Assembly (NCBI GenBank): GCA_038144425.1 | Contig: JAYQNS010000003.1 | Coordinates: forward strand, 372,001 to 436,000 | Direction of reading: 5' to 3' | From: Salivita marina | GTDB lineage: Bacteria; Pseudomonadota; Gammaproteobacteria; Pseudomonadales; Azotimanducaceae | DNA length: 64,000 nt | Shown: positions 23,822 to 32,887 of the stretch, piece after piece | Position numbering within the stretch: position 1 is the first letter of the stretch | Layout: every line of letters starts with the position of its first letter | Position numbers and translations under genes: made by a program | Notes under the pieces: model-generated | Database searches by the model: none | The model's input: only the letters and a program-made list of their open reading frames with translations | What the model was told of the DNA's origin: nothing

Positions 23822-25027
23822 TTAAGCGCCCGTGAAGGCCTGGAGGCCGGTTTGAGCCCGGCCCAGGATCAAGGCGTGGATGTCGTGAGTGCCCTCATAG
23901 GTGTTCACGGTCTCGAGATTCACGAGATGGCGCATCACATGGTACTCATCGCTGATGCCGTTGCCGCCGTGCATGTCCCGGGCCAAGCGGGCGACATCCA
24001 GCGCCTTGCCGTAGCTATTGCGCTTGAGCAAGGAAATGGTTTCCACGGGCAAGGCATCTTCGTCCATGAGCCGCCCCATGCGCAGGCAGGCCTGGAGGCC
24101 CAGGGCGATTTCCGTCTGCATATCCGCCAGCTTCTTCTGAATCAGCTGATTGGCGGCCAGGGGGCGGCCAAACTGCTGCCGCTCCAGGGTGTAGCGCCGC
24201 GCGGCGTGCCAGCAGAACTCCGCGGCCCCGAGGGCGCCCCAGCTGATCCCGTAGCGCGCCTTGTTGAGGCAACCGAAGGGACCGGCGAGACCCTTCACGT
24301 TCGGCAGGAGGTTCTCCTCTGGCACAAAGCAGTCGGCCAGCACGATTTCCCCGGTGATGGAGGCGCGAAGGCTGAGCTTCCCTTCGATCTTCGGCGTGGA
24401 GAAGCCCTCGAAGGACCGCTCAACGATGAAGCCCCGAATCGTGCCCTCGAGCTTCGCCCACACCACAGCGAGATCGGCGATGGGGGAATTGGTGATCCAC
24501 ATCTTCGCCCCATTGAGGATAAAGCCGCCGTCCACGGGCTTGGCATTCGTCACCATGGAGGACGGATCGGAACCGTGATCCGGCTCGGTCAGGCCAAAGC
24601 AGCCCACCCATTCCCCGGTGGCCAGCTTGGGCAGATATTTCTCCCGCTGCGCTTCCGAACCGTAGGCGTGGATGGGGTGCATCACGAGGGAAGACTGCAC
24701 GCTCATGGCCGAGCGATAGCCCGAATCCACCCGCTCTACTTCCCGGGCAACCAGGCCATAGCAGGTGTAGTTCAGACCGGCGCAGCCGTAGCGCTCCGGG
24801 AGGGTCGACCCAAGCATGCCCAGGGCCCCCAGCTCATTCATGATTTCCCGGTGGAAGTGCTCCTTCCGGGAGGCCTCGAGCACCCGGGGCTGGAGCTTGT
24901 CCTGGGCGTAACTCCGAGCAGACTCCATGACCATGCGCTCTTCATCGCTGAGCTGAGCTTCCAACCCCAGCGGGTCCTCCCAGTTAAACGCCGCCCGCGC
25001 TGCCTTCGAAGCCTGCTCCTGGCTCAT
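23822..25027 (-). CDS. gcdH: Glutaryl-CoA dehydrogenase
   Basis: GcdH oxidises and decarboxylates glutaryl-CoA to crotonyl-CoA in lysine and tryptophan breakdown. The 401-residue sequence is very close to the family: FNWEDPLGLEAQLSDEE, RVDSGYRSAMSVQSSLVMHP, GCFGLTEPDHGSDPSSM, WITNSPIADL, and TYEGTHDIHALILGR with the catalytic Glu. The ATG at 25027 follows GAGGAG. It is divergent from a second acyl-CoA dehydrogenase gene at 25145. Confidence 0.95.
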   Translation of the reverse strand: MSQEQASKAARAAFNWEDPLGLEAQLSDEERMVMESARSYAQDKLQPRVLEASRKEHFHREIMNELGALGMLGSTLPERYGCAGLNYTCYGLVAREVERVDSGYRSAMSVQSSLVMHPIHAYGSEAQREKYLPKLATGEWVGCFGLTEPDHGSDPSSMVTNAKPVDGGFILNGAKMWITNSPIADLAVVWAKLEGTIRGFIVERSFEGFSTPKIEGKLSLRASITGEIVLADCFVPEENLLPNVKGLAGPFGCLNKARYGISWGALGAAEFCWHAARRYTLERQQFGRPLAANQLIQKKLADMQTEIALGLQACLRMGRLMDEDALPVETISLLKRNSYGKALDVARLARDMHGGNGISDEYHVMRHLVNLETVNTYEGTHDIHALILGRAQTGLQAFTGA

Positions 25028-25144
25028 GAATGCTCTCCTCGATGCTGAAGCTGAAGTAATGACGGGCGAAGCCTAGAGCACGACCACGGATCTGACAATC
25101 AAAGGGGTGTAGACTGCGCCCGGAATCTACCTAAGGAGCCCCTC

Positions 25145-26302
25145 ATGCCTCTCGACCCCAGCACCCTCGAGCAACTGCAGACCACTGTTCGGCGCTTTGT
25201 CCGGGAGCGCCTCGTGCCCCTGGAGGCTCAGGTGGCCCGGGAGGATCGCATTCCCGCGGAGGTGGTGCAGGAGATGCGCGAGCTGGGCCTCTTCGGCCTG
25301 ACCGTACCCGAAGCTTACGGCGGCCTGGGGTTGAACACGGAAGAGGAATGCAAGGTGGTGATGGAACTGGGGTGGACTTCCCCGGCCTTCCGCTCCGTCA
25401 TCGGCACCAACAATGGCATCGGCTCCCAAGGCCTGGTTATGGACGGGACGGCCGCGCAAAAGGATCACTGGTTGCCACGCATGGCCAGCGGCGAGGTGAT
25501 CGGCTCCTTCGCCCTCACCGAGCCCGACGCCGGCTCCGATGCAGGTTCGGTCCGCACCCGCGCCGATCGCCAGGACGACGGCTTCATCATCAATGGGCGC
25601 AAGCGCTACATCACCAATGCGCCCCACGCCCAGCTCTTCACCGTATTTGCCCGCACGGATACGAACGCCCCAGGCTCCCGGGGTGTTTCCGCCTTCCTCG
25701 TTCCAGCGGACAGCAAGGGGCTGTCCCTAGGCAAGCCCGATAAGAAAATGGGCCAGCAGGGCGCACACGTCTGCGACGTGGTCTTTGAGGACGTGTACGT
25801 CCCCGCCGACGCCCTCCTTGGCGGCGAGGCGGCCCTCCACAAAGGCTTCCTCACCGCCATGAAGACCCTCGACCGGGGGCGACTCCACATTAGCGCCCTG
25901 GCCGTGGGCTGCGCCCAGCGCCTCATCGAAGAAGCGACCCGCTACGCCGCGGAGCGCCAACAGTTCGGCCAAGCAATTGGGGAGTTCCAGCTGGTGCAGG
26001 CCATGCTGGCGGATTCGGCCACGGAGGCCTACGCGGCCCGAACCATGGTCCTCGACGCCGCCCGGCGCCGGGATGAGGGCACGGATAACGAAGCCCTCGC
26101 CTCCCGCAGCAAACTCTTCGCTACGGAGATGGTGGGCCGAGTTGCCGATCGAGCCGTGCAGATCTTTGGGGGCGCCGGCTACATGGAGGAATACGGCATC
26201 GAGCGCTTCTATCGGGATGTGCGCCTGCTTCGACTCTACGAAGGCACGAGCCAAATCCAGCAGCTCATCATCGCCAAGGCGCTACTAAAAAATATAAAGT
26301 AA
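25145..26302 (+). CDS. Acyl-CoA dehydrogenase
   Basis: A 385-residue FAD-dependent acyl-CoA dehydrogenase. Typical blocks are LTVPEAYGGLGL, GSFALTEPDAGSDAGSVRT, YITNAPHAQLF, RQQFGQAIGEFQLVQ, QIFGGAGYMEEYG, and LYEGTSQIQQLIIAK with the likely catalytic Glu. AAGGAG precedes the ATG. The preferred acyl chain cannot be read from the sequence. It is divergent from gcdH and followed by xthA after 30 AT-rich nt. Confidence 0.9.
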   Translation: MPLDPSTLEQLQTTVRRFVRERLVPLEAQVAREDRIPAEVVQEMRELGLFGLTVPEAYGGLGLNTEEECKVVMELGWTSPAFRSVIGTNNGIGSQGLVMDGTAAQKDHWLPRMASGEVIGSFALTEPDAGSDAGSVRTRADRQDDGFIINGRKRYITNAPHAQLFTVFARTDTNAPGSRGVSAFLVPADSKGLSLGKPDKKMGQQGAHVCDVVFEDVYVPADALLGGEAALHKGFLTAMKTLDRGRLHISALAVGCAQRLIEEATRYAAERQQFGQAIGEFQLVQAMLADSATEAYAARTMVLDAARRRDEGTDNEALASRSKLFATEMVGRVADRAVQIFGGAGYMEEYGIERFYRDVRLLRLYEGTSQIQQLIIAKALLKNIK

Positions 26303-26332
26303 ATTATCCGATTCACCATCTAGGTCATTGAT

Positions 26333-27151
26333 ATGAATTTTGTTTCTTTCAACATCAACGGCCTACGAGCACGGCCCCACCAGCTCGAGGCAGTGGTGAA
26401 AAAGTACGATCCGGAGATTATTGCCCTCCAGGAAACCAAGGTCGACGATCCCCAGTTCCCCCGGGAAGCGGTGGAGGCCCTGGGTTATCACGTCACCTTC
26501 TTTGGGCAAAAGGGCCACTACGGGGTAGCCACCCTCAGCAAAGCCGCGCCGACGGCGGTGCAGTATGGCTTTCCCAGCGACGGGGAAGACGCTCAGCGGC
26601 GCTTTATCGCCCTAAGCGTGCCCTTTGGCTCTGGAAGTCTATGGGCCCTGAATGGCTATTTCCCCCAGGGGGAAAGCCGGGACCACCCCAGCAAGTTCCC
26701 AGCGAAAACGGCGTTCTACGCCGATCTCCAGACCTACCTCGAGAAGGCTCTCAAGCCAAGCGATTCGGTGATGGTTATGGGGGATATGAACATCGCCCCC
26801 CGGGATGAAGACATCGGCATTGGCCCGGAGAATGCCAAGCGCTGGCTGCGCACGGGAAAAACCAGCTTCCTTCCGGAAGAGCGAGATTGGTTTGAGCGGC
26901 TGCTGGGCTGGGGCCTAACGGACAGCTACCGAGCCCGCTATCCCGATACGCGGGAATCCGCCCTCAGCTGGTTCGACTACCGCTCCCGGGGCTTTGAGGC
27001 GGCGCCAAAGCGCGGCCTGCGCATTGATCAGATTCTCCTGACTTCGCCTCTGATGAGGCAGCTAGAGGACGCCGGGGTAGACCAGGCGCTGCGCGCCATG
27101 GACCGCCCTTCAGACCACTGCCCCATCTGGGTTAAGCTGCGGGCGCCCTAA
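26333..27151 (+). CDS. xthA: Exodeoxyribonuclease III
   Basis: A 272-residue AP endonuclease/3'-5' exonuclease for base excision repair. Motifs are FVSFNINGLRARP, IIALQETKVDD, VMVMGDMNIAPRDEDIG, and RPSDHCPIWVKL with the catalytic His. The length fits the XthA branch. The 3' end overlaps the convergent yceI-type gene by 20 nt. Confidence 0.92.
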   Translation: MNFVSFNINGLRARPHQLEAVVKKYDPEIIALQETKVDDPQFPREAVEALGYHVTFFGQKGHYGVATLSKAAPTAVQYGFPSDGEDAQRRFIALSVPFGSGSLWALNGYFPQGESRDHPSKFPAKTAFYADLQTYLEKALKPSDSVMVMGDMNIAPRDEDIGIGPENAKRWLRTGKTSFLPEERDWFERLLGWGLTDSYRARYPDTRESALSWFDYRSRGFEAAPKRGLRIDQILLTSPLMRQLEDAGVDQALRAMDRPSDHCPIWVKLRAP

Positions 27152-27722
27152 AAAGCAGGCTGAAGCTCACGGGAACCATGGGCGTAATGCTGTTGAGCCC
27201 CGCGATGGCCCGGAGGGCTTCCACCCCGGCTGCGAGCCCAAGCTGCTCCGCACTCACCATCACCGGCCCAAGGGATTCCACGCGCACGGCATCCGGCCCC
27301 TGGCGAGAGACACGCACGGAGAATTCCAAGGGAATGCCCGCGCCCTTGAGGGACAGGGTGCCCGTTAGGCGCTGCTCGACGCTCTCGCCCGGCGCCAGCG
27401 CTTCTACCGTCCCCTGAGCCACCGGGGCCGTGAGGATCACCTTCGGGTAGCTCGCCACCTCAAAGAGCATCTCCCGCATACGCTCGTTACGGATGGGAAT
27501 CAGGGTCTCTACAGATCCCAGGGCGATGGTCACTGCCGCCTCTTCCGCCGCGACGGCGCCGGAGATTTCAAGAAATTCGTGGGTTTCTGCAATCACCGCA
27601 TTCTTCACGGTGACGAAATGTACGCTCGAGGCGTCCTCATCGAGAGCCCAGGACGCGGCCTGCGCGCTGAAGCTCGCAAAGGCGACCGATCCCAGGGCAA
27701 TCCACTTTCCTAGCCTAAGCAT
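27132..27722 (-). CDS. YceI-family periplasmic lipid-binding protein
   Basis: This 196-residue protein has a signal peptide (IALGSVAFASFSAQA) and the YceI beta-barrel pattern: WALDEDASSVHFVTVKNAVIAETHEF is split over the first strands, and GTLSLKGAGIPLEFSVRVS is in the centre. The family binds polyprenyl-type lipids in the periplasm; the role here is unknown. It is the last gene of the FAH-ribE-pyrF unit, starting 18 nt after pyrF. Confidence 0.88.
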   Translation of the reverse strand: MLRLGKWIALGSVAFASFSAQAASWALDEDASSVHFVTVKNAVIAETHEFLEISGAVAAEEAAVTIALGSVETLIPIRNERMREMLFEVASYPKVILTAPVAQGTVEALAPGESVEQRLTGTLSLKGAGIPLEFSVRVSRQGPDAVRVESLGPVMVSAEQLGLAAGVEALRAIAGLNSITPMVPVSFSLLFRAPAA

Positions 27723-27740
27723 GCTTTCCTCCTGAAAGGA

Positions 27741-28571
27741 CTACGATTGAAGGGCCGCCGCGCCGGCCCGAAGCGTTGCGGCCAGCTCCGCCGCGGCCGC
27801 ACCGGCAGCCTCGGCGAAATCATTCCCAGAGCTGGCATACAAAATCGCTCGGGAGCTGTTCACCAGCACTCCCCGGCCCGAGGCATCGAGCCCCGCCGCC
27901 AGCACCGCCAGGGGATCCCCGCCCTGGGCCCCTACCCCCGGGACTAGCAAGGGTATGGTCGGCGCAGCACGACGAATTTCCGCGAGCTCTGCCGGATGGG
28001 TCGCCCCGGCCACGAGCATTACGTTACCCCGCTGAGACCAATCCTCGGCAGCGCAGCGCGCCACACGAAGGTAAAGAGGCGCCTCCGACGGCTCCGCCTG
28101 GAACTCCCCTCCCCCGGCGTTGGAAGTACGGCAAAGGACGATGGTGGCTCGATCTTCGTAAGCGAAAAAGGGCTCGAGGCTATCCGTACCCAGATAGGGG
28201 TTCACGGTGACCGCATCGGCGTCGTAGCGCTCAAAAGCCTCCCGGGCGTAGAGCGCTGCCGTGTCGCCGATATCCCCGCGCTTGGCGTCCAGAATCACCA
28301 GGGCATGGGGTGCGCGGTCGCGAATGGTGGCGATGCAATCTTCCAGCGCAGCCTCCGCCCCCAGGGCAGCAAAGTAGGCAATTTGAGGCTTGAAAGCGCA
28401 AACGTGTTCCGCCGTGGCGTCAATAATGAGCCGATTAAAGGCCTTAATCCCGTCCCCATCCCGGGAAAAACCCGGTGGAAAGCGCTTGGGGTCCGGATCC
28501 AACCCCACGCAGAGTAGGGAATCCGAATGGTCGTGGGCCGCGGCCAGGCGCGCCGCAAAGGCTGGCGTCAT
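27741..28571 (-). CDS. pyrF: Orotidine 5'-phosphate decarboxylase
   Basis: PyrF makes UMP from OMP. At 276 residues it belongs to the longer, type 2 group (LLCVGLDPDPKRFP, AFKPQIAYFAALG, catalytic LDAKRGDIGDTA, VNPYLGTDSLEPF, PLLVPGVGAQGGD), not the roughly 240-residue enterobacterial type. The start overlaps the ribE stop by 4 nt (ATGA), indicating translational coupling. Confidence 0.93.
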   Translation of the reverse strand: MTPAFAARLAAAHDHSDSLLCVGLDPDPKRFPPGFSRDGDGIKAFNRLIIDATAEHVCAFKPQIAYFAALGAEAALEDCIATIRDRAPHALVILDAKRGDIGDTAALYAREAFERYDADAVTVNPYLGTDSLEPFFAYEDRATIVLCRTSNAGGGEFQAEPSEAPLYLRVARCAAEDWSQRGNVMLVAGATHPAELAEIRRAAPTIPLLVPGVGAQGGDPLAVLAAGLDASGRGVLVNSSRAILYASSGNDFAEAAGAAAAELAATLRAGAAALQS

Positions 28572-29215
28572 ACCTCCTCCCCGTCCAGCAGCTGCGCCCG
28601 CAGCGCCGGATCCTTCAGGATCCGGCCGAGCGTCGTCACGATGGCCTGCGTATCCACATCCACCTCAACGTTAATCACGGTCCCCGCCTCGCGCTGGCCC
28701 CAGAGGGTGCGCTCTAACGTTTCGGGAATCAGCGCCACCTCAAAGGTGCCTGCCTCTCGATTGAGCCGCGCCACGGTCAGGCTGCACCCATCCAGCGCGA
28801 TAAAGCCCTTATGAAAGACATAGGCCGACCAACTGGGGTCAAGCGCCAGCGTGCCCCGCCACTCGCCCCCATCCCGGGAAACAGCCTTCAGCACTGTGGT
28901 TCCAGACACATGGCCCGACACTCGATGGCCACCAATTTCATCCTGAAACGAGGCGGAGCGCTCAACGTTGACCTCGGACCCTTCCTGGAGGCTCCCGAGA
29001 TTCGTCAGCCGCAAGGTCTCGTGGATAATGTCGAAGGCGACCCCCAGCTCATTAAAGCCCGTCACCGTCAAACAGGTGCCATTCACCGCAACGCTCGCGC
29101 CGAGGGCCAGCCCGGCACGCCGGGGCGAAGAAAGGCCTAGCACCAGACGCAGGCCCCCATCGAAGGGCGCCAAGGACACCACCGGTGCCCGCTCCTGCAC
29201 AATTCCCGTGAACAT
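28568..29215 (-). CDS. ribE: Riboflavin synthase alpha subunit
   Basis: This 215-residue enzyme dismutates 6,7-dimethyl-8-ribityllumazine to riboflavin. The start MFTGIVQE is diagnostic. The two-barrel structure shows in repeated blocks VNGTCLTV and LDGCSLTV, with GGHRVSGHVSG between them. No other riboflavin genes are adjacent. It lies between an FAH-family gene (8 nt) and pyrF (4-nt overlap). Confidence 0.95.
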   Translation of the reverse strand: MFTGIVQERAPVVSLAPFDGGLRLVLGLSSPRRAGLALGASVAVNGTCLTVTGFNELGVAFDIIHETLRLTNLGSLQEGSEVNVERSASFQDEIGGHRVSGHVSGTTVLKAVSRDGGEWRGTLALDPSWSAYVFHKGFIALDGCSLTVARLNREAGTFEVALIPETLERTLWGQREAGTVINVEVDVDTQAIVTTLGRILKDPALRAQLLDGEEV

Positions 29216-29223
29216 GGGGACTC

Positions 29224-29907
29224 CTAAACTATCACCCCTAAGAGCGGGGGGAGGCCGTCGATTTTACCCTCAAATCGATCCCCGGAGCGGAGTGGACCGA
29301 CCCCCGCGGGGGTGCCCGTGAAAACTAAATCCCCAGGCTGGAGTACGAGGAGCGCTGAGAGCTTCGCCAGGAGCGGCCCCGGCGCCCAAAGCATTTGGTC
29401 GAGGGCCCCCTCCTGCCGAAGGTTGCCGTTCACGGTCAGGGCAATACGCGCGGACGGGGGCGGAACGCCGCCGGCCCTCAGCGCGCCGCAAGGAGCGGCA
29501 CCGTCGAACCCCTTCGCCACAAGCCAAGGCCGTCCTGCGGCCTTCGCTTCCGCCTGCCGGTCCCGGGCCGTCAGATCCAAGGCCGCCCCGGCGGCCACCA
29601 CCGCCTCAAGCGCTTCAGCTTCGGTCGCGTTTTGCAGCCGTGAACCCAGCGCCAGGACCAGCTCCACCTCGTGGTGTACATCCTCAGAGAATGCCGGCAG
29701 GGCGTGATCAGGCCCGAGGCTTAGGGACGAGGCAAACTTTGAGAAGAAAAAAGGCGGTTCCAGCTCCGGGTCGTGCCCCATCTCCCGAGCGTGGTCCCCA
29801 TAGTTTCGGCCCACGCAGAAAATACGCCCCACGGGAAAGGCCCCGGCGGCCGCGCCCTGATCATCCACCACGGGAAGGCTCGGCGCCTTCGGCAAGGTGA
29901 TATCCAT
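29224..29907 (-). CDS. Fumarylacetoacetate hydrolase family protein
   Basis: A 227-residue single-domain FAH protein. It shows IFCVGRNYGDHAREMGH, PFFFSKFASSL, the metal-binding VHHEVELVLALG, and FTGTPAGVGPLRSGD. The family includes fumarylpyruvate hydrolases and acylpyruvases (YcgM-like); the substrate is not determined. It is the first gene of a four-gene unit with ribE, pyrF and yceI. Its promoter must lie in the short space after the terminator at 29921-29950. Confidence 0.88.
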   Translation of the reverse strand: MDITLPKAPSLPVVDDQGAAAGAFPVGRIFCVGRNYGDHAREMGHDPELEPPFFFSKFASSLSLGPDHALPAFSEDVHHEVELVLALGSRLQNATEAEALEAVVAAGAALDLTARDRQAEAKAAGRPWLVAKGFDGAAPCGALRAGGVPPPSARIALTVNGNLRQEGALDQMLWAPGPLLAKLSALLVLQPGDLVFTGTPAGVGPLRSGDRFEGKIDGLPPLLGVIV

Positions 29908-29920
29908 AGAGTTCCCCCAA

Positions 29921-29950
29921 ACGAAAACGGGGGCGCCGAAGCGCCCCCGT
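29921..29950 (-). terminator. Rho-independent terminator of the TonB2-type operon
   Basis: On the minus strand, a 10-bp stem (ACGGGGGCGC with its complement, 29927-29950) is closed by a TTCG tetraloop and followed by TTTTCGTTT. It lies 20 nt after the stop of the TPR gene. Confidence 0.92.
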
Positions 29951-29970
29951 GGAATCGGACCGTCAGGTCC

Positions 29971-31326
29971 CTAGCCGCGAGCGGCAGCGCGCTTCAACTC
30001 ATCGTCGCGGGCTTTTTCACCCTCCACGTAACGCTTCCACTGCCGCAGGCTGCGCAGGTCGGACTCATCTTCCGTTGCTCGAATCCCCTTGTTAAAGGAT
30101 TCAATGGCAGCGGCGTACTTCTTGAGCTCAAACTGACACATGCCCTTCACCAGCTGGAGGTCGGCGAGCTTGTCGTCGATGCCCCCTTTCTTCATGGCTT
30201 CATCAGAGGCTTCCACCGCGTTCTCGCACTGATCCTTGTCGAGATACAGCTGCGCAAGACGGTAGAAGAGCTCTCCCTCATCAGATTTCTGAGCGGCTTC
30301 CTTGTACACCGGGATAGCCGCGTCGCTCTCCTGCGCCAATTGATAGGCCTGCCCTAACATTTGCAGGTTCTTAGAGGTGCGCTCGACGACCTCAGCCTCC
30401 ATGGCCTCGGAAAGAACGAGTGCTGCGAAATAAGGCACCTCTTCCTGGAGCAAAAGGCCGGCCACGTTCAGGATTTCCCGCTCCTGGTCGAGAAAGCCCT
30501 GCACGTAGGCCGTCCAGATCGCGGCGATCTGATCCTTGCCCCGCTCCTGCTGGCCGTAGAGGCCGGACAGCTGAACCCAGTACTCTTTTTTAGGGAAGTC
30601 CCGTACGAGCACTTCGATTATCCGGATGACGTTGTTCCAATCCTCAAGCTCGTAGTAAGCCGCGCGAGAGAGAAGCCACCAGTTCTCCTTCACTTCCTGA
30701 TCCCGTGCTATAGCCACATCCATGGCCTGCTGCACGACTTCCGGCACCTTCGTGTATCGCTCAAGCTGGTAGTAAGCCTGGGCAAGAAAGATGTAGGGCT
30801 GAGGCCCAGGATTTTCCGTAACCTCGAACCAACGATCCAGGTAGTTGATGGCCTTGGTGTAGTCCTCTCGCACAAAGTAGAGCTGTCCTAGAGCATAGAG
30901 CGCCGATTGCTCCAGTGCTTCCGGAATTTCCGGGCTCTGACTGAGCACCCCTTCATAGGCCGCAATGGCCCCTGGATAATCTTCATTGGAGAAGGCGACG
31001 AAGGCTCGCATGTTGTAGGCCGAAGCGATCTCATAGGCGTTCAGACCCCGACGCGCGAGGAGATCCACCAGCACCTGATCGGCGCCTGCGTAATCCTTCA
31101 AATCCACCAGCTCCTGCGCTTCCGCAAGGCGCTTGTAGGTCGCTTCCCGCAGGGCCGGCGTGCGCCGGGTTTCCCGCTTTTTCTCTTCCTCCGCGTGAGC
31201 CACCGGAATCAGGCCGAGGGAGGAAGAGACGGATTGAGGGAGCATGCCCTGCATGGCAGTGCCCAGCACCACCAGCGCCGCACCCTTTGCCAGGGGACGC
31301 ATTACTCGGTTCAGACCCTTAGCCAT
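29971..31326 (-). CDS. TPR protein of the TonB2-type operon
   Basis: This 451-residue protein has a signal-like N-terminus (to about HAEEE, residue 48) and many tetratricopeptide repeats, for example DYPGAIAAYEGVLSQSPEIP and KKYAAAIESFNKGIRATEDE. It is likely periplasmic. The gene closes an operon DUF3450-TtpC-ExbB-ExbD-TonB-TPR, an order known from Vibrio and Shewanella TonB2-like systems, where the TPR protein has a supporting role. GGAG precedes the ATG at 31326. Confidence 0.88.
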   Translation of the reverse strand: MAKGLNRVMRPLAKGAALVVLGTAMQGMLPQSVSSSLGLIPVAHAEEEKKRETRRTPALREATYKRLAEAQELVDLKDYAGADQVLVDLLARRGLNAYEIASAYNMRAFVAFSNEDYPGAIAAYEGVLSQSPEIPEALEQSALYALGQLYFVREDYTKAINYLDRWFEVTENPGPQPYIFLAQAYYQLERYTKVPEVVQQAMDVAIARDQEVKENWWLLSRAAYYELEDWNNVIRIIEVLVRDFPKKEYWVQLSGLYGQQERGKDQIAAIWTAYVQGFLDQEREILNVAGLLLQEEVPYFAALVLSEAMEAEVVERTSKNLQMLGQAYQLAQESDAAIPVYKEAAQKSDEGELFYRLAQLYLDKDQCENAVEASDEAMKKGGIDDKLADLQLVKGMCQFELKKYAAAIESFNKGIRATEDESDLRSLRQWKRYVEGEKARDDELKRAAARG

Positions 31327-31331
31327 GCACC

Positions 31332-31934
31332 CTACTCCGTCAGTTCAAAGGTGATGAGGTTGCGAACGCCTGCTACATCAATGGGCTCGCCGTTCACGAC
31401 CTTCGGCTTGTACTTGAACTTCAGTGCGGCCTGCTGAGCAGCGCGATTGAAGATGCCCGGGGGATCCGCTTCCACCACCACGGGGTTCTCAACCGTCCCC
31501 AGCTTAGTCACCGTAAATTCAAGCAACACATAGCCTTCTATGCCTCGGGTCAGAGCGCGACGGGGATAGACCGGCGCCACCTTGACGATGGGTAGGTACT
31601 CCCCATCTGCGGTGAAGCCTCCATCTCCACTGATCTCGAGATTGGCATCCATGCCGATACTGCCCATATCGACCCCTATCGCTTCCACGTTGGAATCGAA
31701 AGTAGGATCAGGAGCATCGGGCGGCGGCTCATCTGGCGGCGGCGGAGGCTTGGGTTTACGATTCTTCACCTGGAGCTCCTCATCCTGCTCCACGCGAACG
31801 AAATCAAGCACCCGACCATCTGGGCCGTCGGTAAGGGCAGAGCCGTCGCTATGGATCAGCCACTGCATCAGGTAGAAGAGGCCAAAGGTGACTACGGCGC
31901 CAAGGCCAACGCCTAACAGATAGCGTTGAATCAT
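31332..31934 (-). CDS. tonB: TonB energy-transducing protein
   Basis: A short TonB of 200 residues, as in TonB2-type systems. It has one N-terminal membrane helix (LLGVGLGAVVTFGLFYLM), a Pro-rich spacer (KPKPPPPPDEPPPDAPDP), and a C-terminal domain with VAPVYPRRALTRGIEGYV, LLEFTVTKLG and AALKFKYKPKVVNGE. It carries proton-motive energy from the ExbB/ExbD channel to outer-membrane receptors. It lies 2 nt after exbD and before the TPR gene. Confidence 0.93.
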   Translation of the reverse strand: MIQRYLLGVGLGAVVTFGLFYLMQWLIHSDGSALTDGPDGRVLDFVRVEQDEELQVKNRKPKPPPPPDEPPPDAPDPTFDSNVEAIGVDMGSIGMDANLEISGDGGFTADGEYLPIVKVAPVYPRRALTRGIEGYVLLEFTVTKLGTVENPVVVEADPPGIFNRAAQQAALKFKYKPKVVNGEPIDVAGVRNLITFELTE

Positions 31935-31936
31935 CC

Positions 31937-32344
31937 TTAATTCTCCGTCGACACGGCGACCTGCTGAATGCCTGCACCGCGCGCAGCGTTAAGCACTTCC
32001 ATCAGCAGCTCGTTCTTGGACCCTGCGTCTGCCTGCACCACTAAGCCCCCCTTAGGGTTCTCCGCGATGAGGCGCTCGAGGTTGGCCCGAACGGAGCGCA
32101 CGTCTACGCGCTTCTTATCGATCCAGATCTCGTTCGCAACATTGATACCCACCAACACACTCACGGTGGGCTTCACCTCAGCGGTCAGAGCCTCGGGGCG
32201 GAGGATGTCCGTCCCAGGCTCCTTAATGAAGGTGGCCGTCACGATGAAGAAGATAAGCATGATGAACACCACGTCCAGCATGGGCGTGAGGTTGATCTCG
32301 CTCTTCTCTTCGCGGCCAGAAAATCTTGCCATGGACCTACGCAT
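31937..32344 (-). CDS. exbD: Biopolymer transport protein ExbD
   Basis: This 135-residue protein has a single membrane helix, NLTPMLDVVFIMLIFFIV, with the proton-binding Asp in LDVVF, and a periplasmic domain (GGLVVQADAGSKNELLMEVL). GGGAG precedes the ATG at 32344. It works with the ExbB encoded just upstream. This helix is a useful reference for the VWA proteins at 18668 and 19759. Confidence 0.94.
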   Translation of the reverse strand: MRRSMARFSGREEKSEINLTPMLDVVFIMLIFFIVTATFIKEPGTDILRPEALTAEVKPTVSVLVGINVANEIWIDKKRVDVRSVRANLERLIAENPKGGLVVQADAGSKNELLMEVLNAARGAGIQQVAVSTEN

Positions 32345-32364
32345 CGTTGGCTCCCAAACTGGCC

Positions 32365-32883
32365 TTAGTGATCCATCGTGAGATGGTCTTCGAAGAGTTC
32401 CGTCTCCCGGTCTACCTTGCCCTGCAGGAACGTGGTCGCAAGTACCCCAGAGAGGGAAGCGACCATGCCTGCCATCGTTGGGATGGTGGCCATGGAAACA
32501 CCGGACGCCATGGACCGCGCATTACCGCCCTGCGTCGCCATGGCGTCGAACACCGCCACCATGCCGGTCACCGTGCCCATCAAACCCAGAAGCGGCGCGA
32601 GCGCCACGCAGGTTTGGATGAGCGGAAGAGTGCCGCGGATTTTCTCCGAGGCCTGGGAAATCATCGCTTCCCGTATCGCGTGGGCCGACCAGGACCGACG
32701 CTCCTCGCGACCTTCCCACTCTTGGATGGTGCTGTCGACAATGGTTTTGAACTCAGTCCGGAAGAACCAGAACCGTTCAAAGATCATCGTCCACATCGCA
32801 AAAGTGAGCGTCGCGATCAGGGGCAGCACAGGGCCGCCCCGCTCCATAAAGGTAATGATCGCGTAGTACGCTTCGTTAAACAT
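32365..32883 (-). CDS. exbB: ExbB/TolQ-family channel protein (ExbB2 type)
   Basis: A 172-residue MotA/TolQ/ExbB protein of the short TonB2 type. It has a first membrane segment at about residues 18-36, then ALAPLLGLMGTVTGMVAVFD and a second segment MATIPTMAGMVASLSGVLAT. It probably forms the channel with ExbD and the larger TtpC-like protein encoded upstream. The start lies 4 nt after the preceding stop. Confidence 0.93.
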   Translation of the reverse strand: MFNEAYYAIITFMERGGPVLPLIATLTFAMWTMIFERFWFFRTEFKTIVDSTIQEWEGREERRSWSAHAIREAMISQASEKIRGTLPLIQTCVALAPLLGLMGTVTGMVAVFDAMATQGGNARSMASGVSMATIPTMAGMVASLSGVLATTFLQGKVDRETELFEDHLTMDH

Positions 32884-32887
32884 GGGC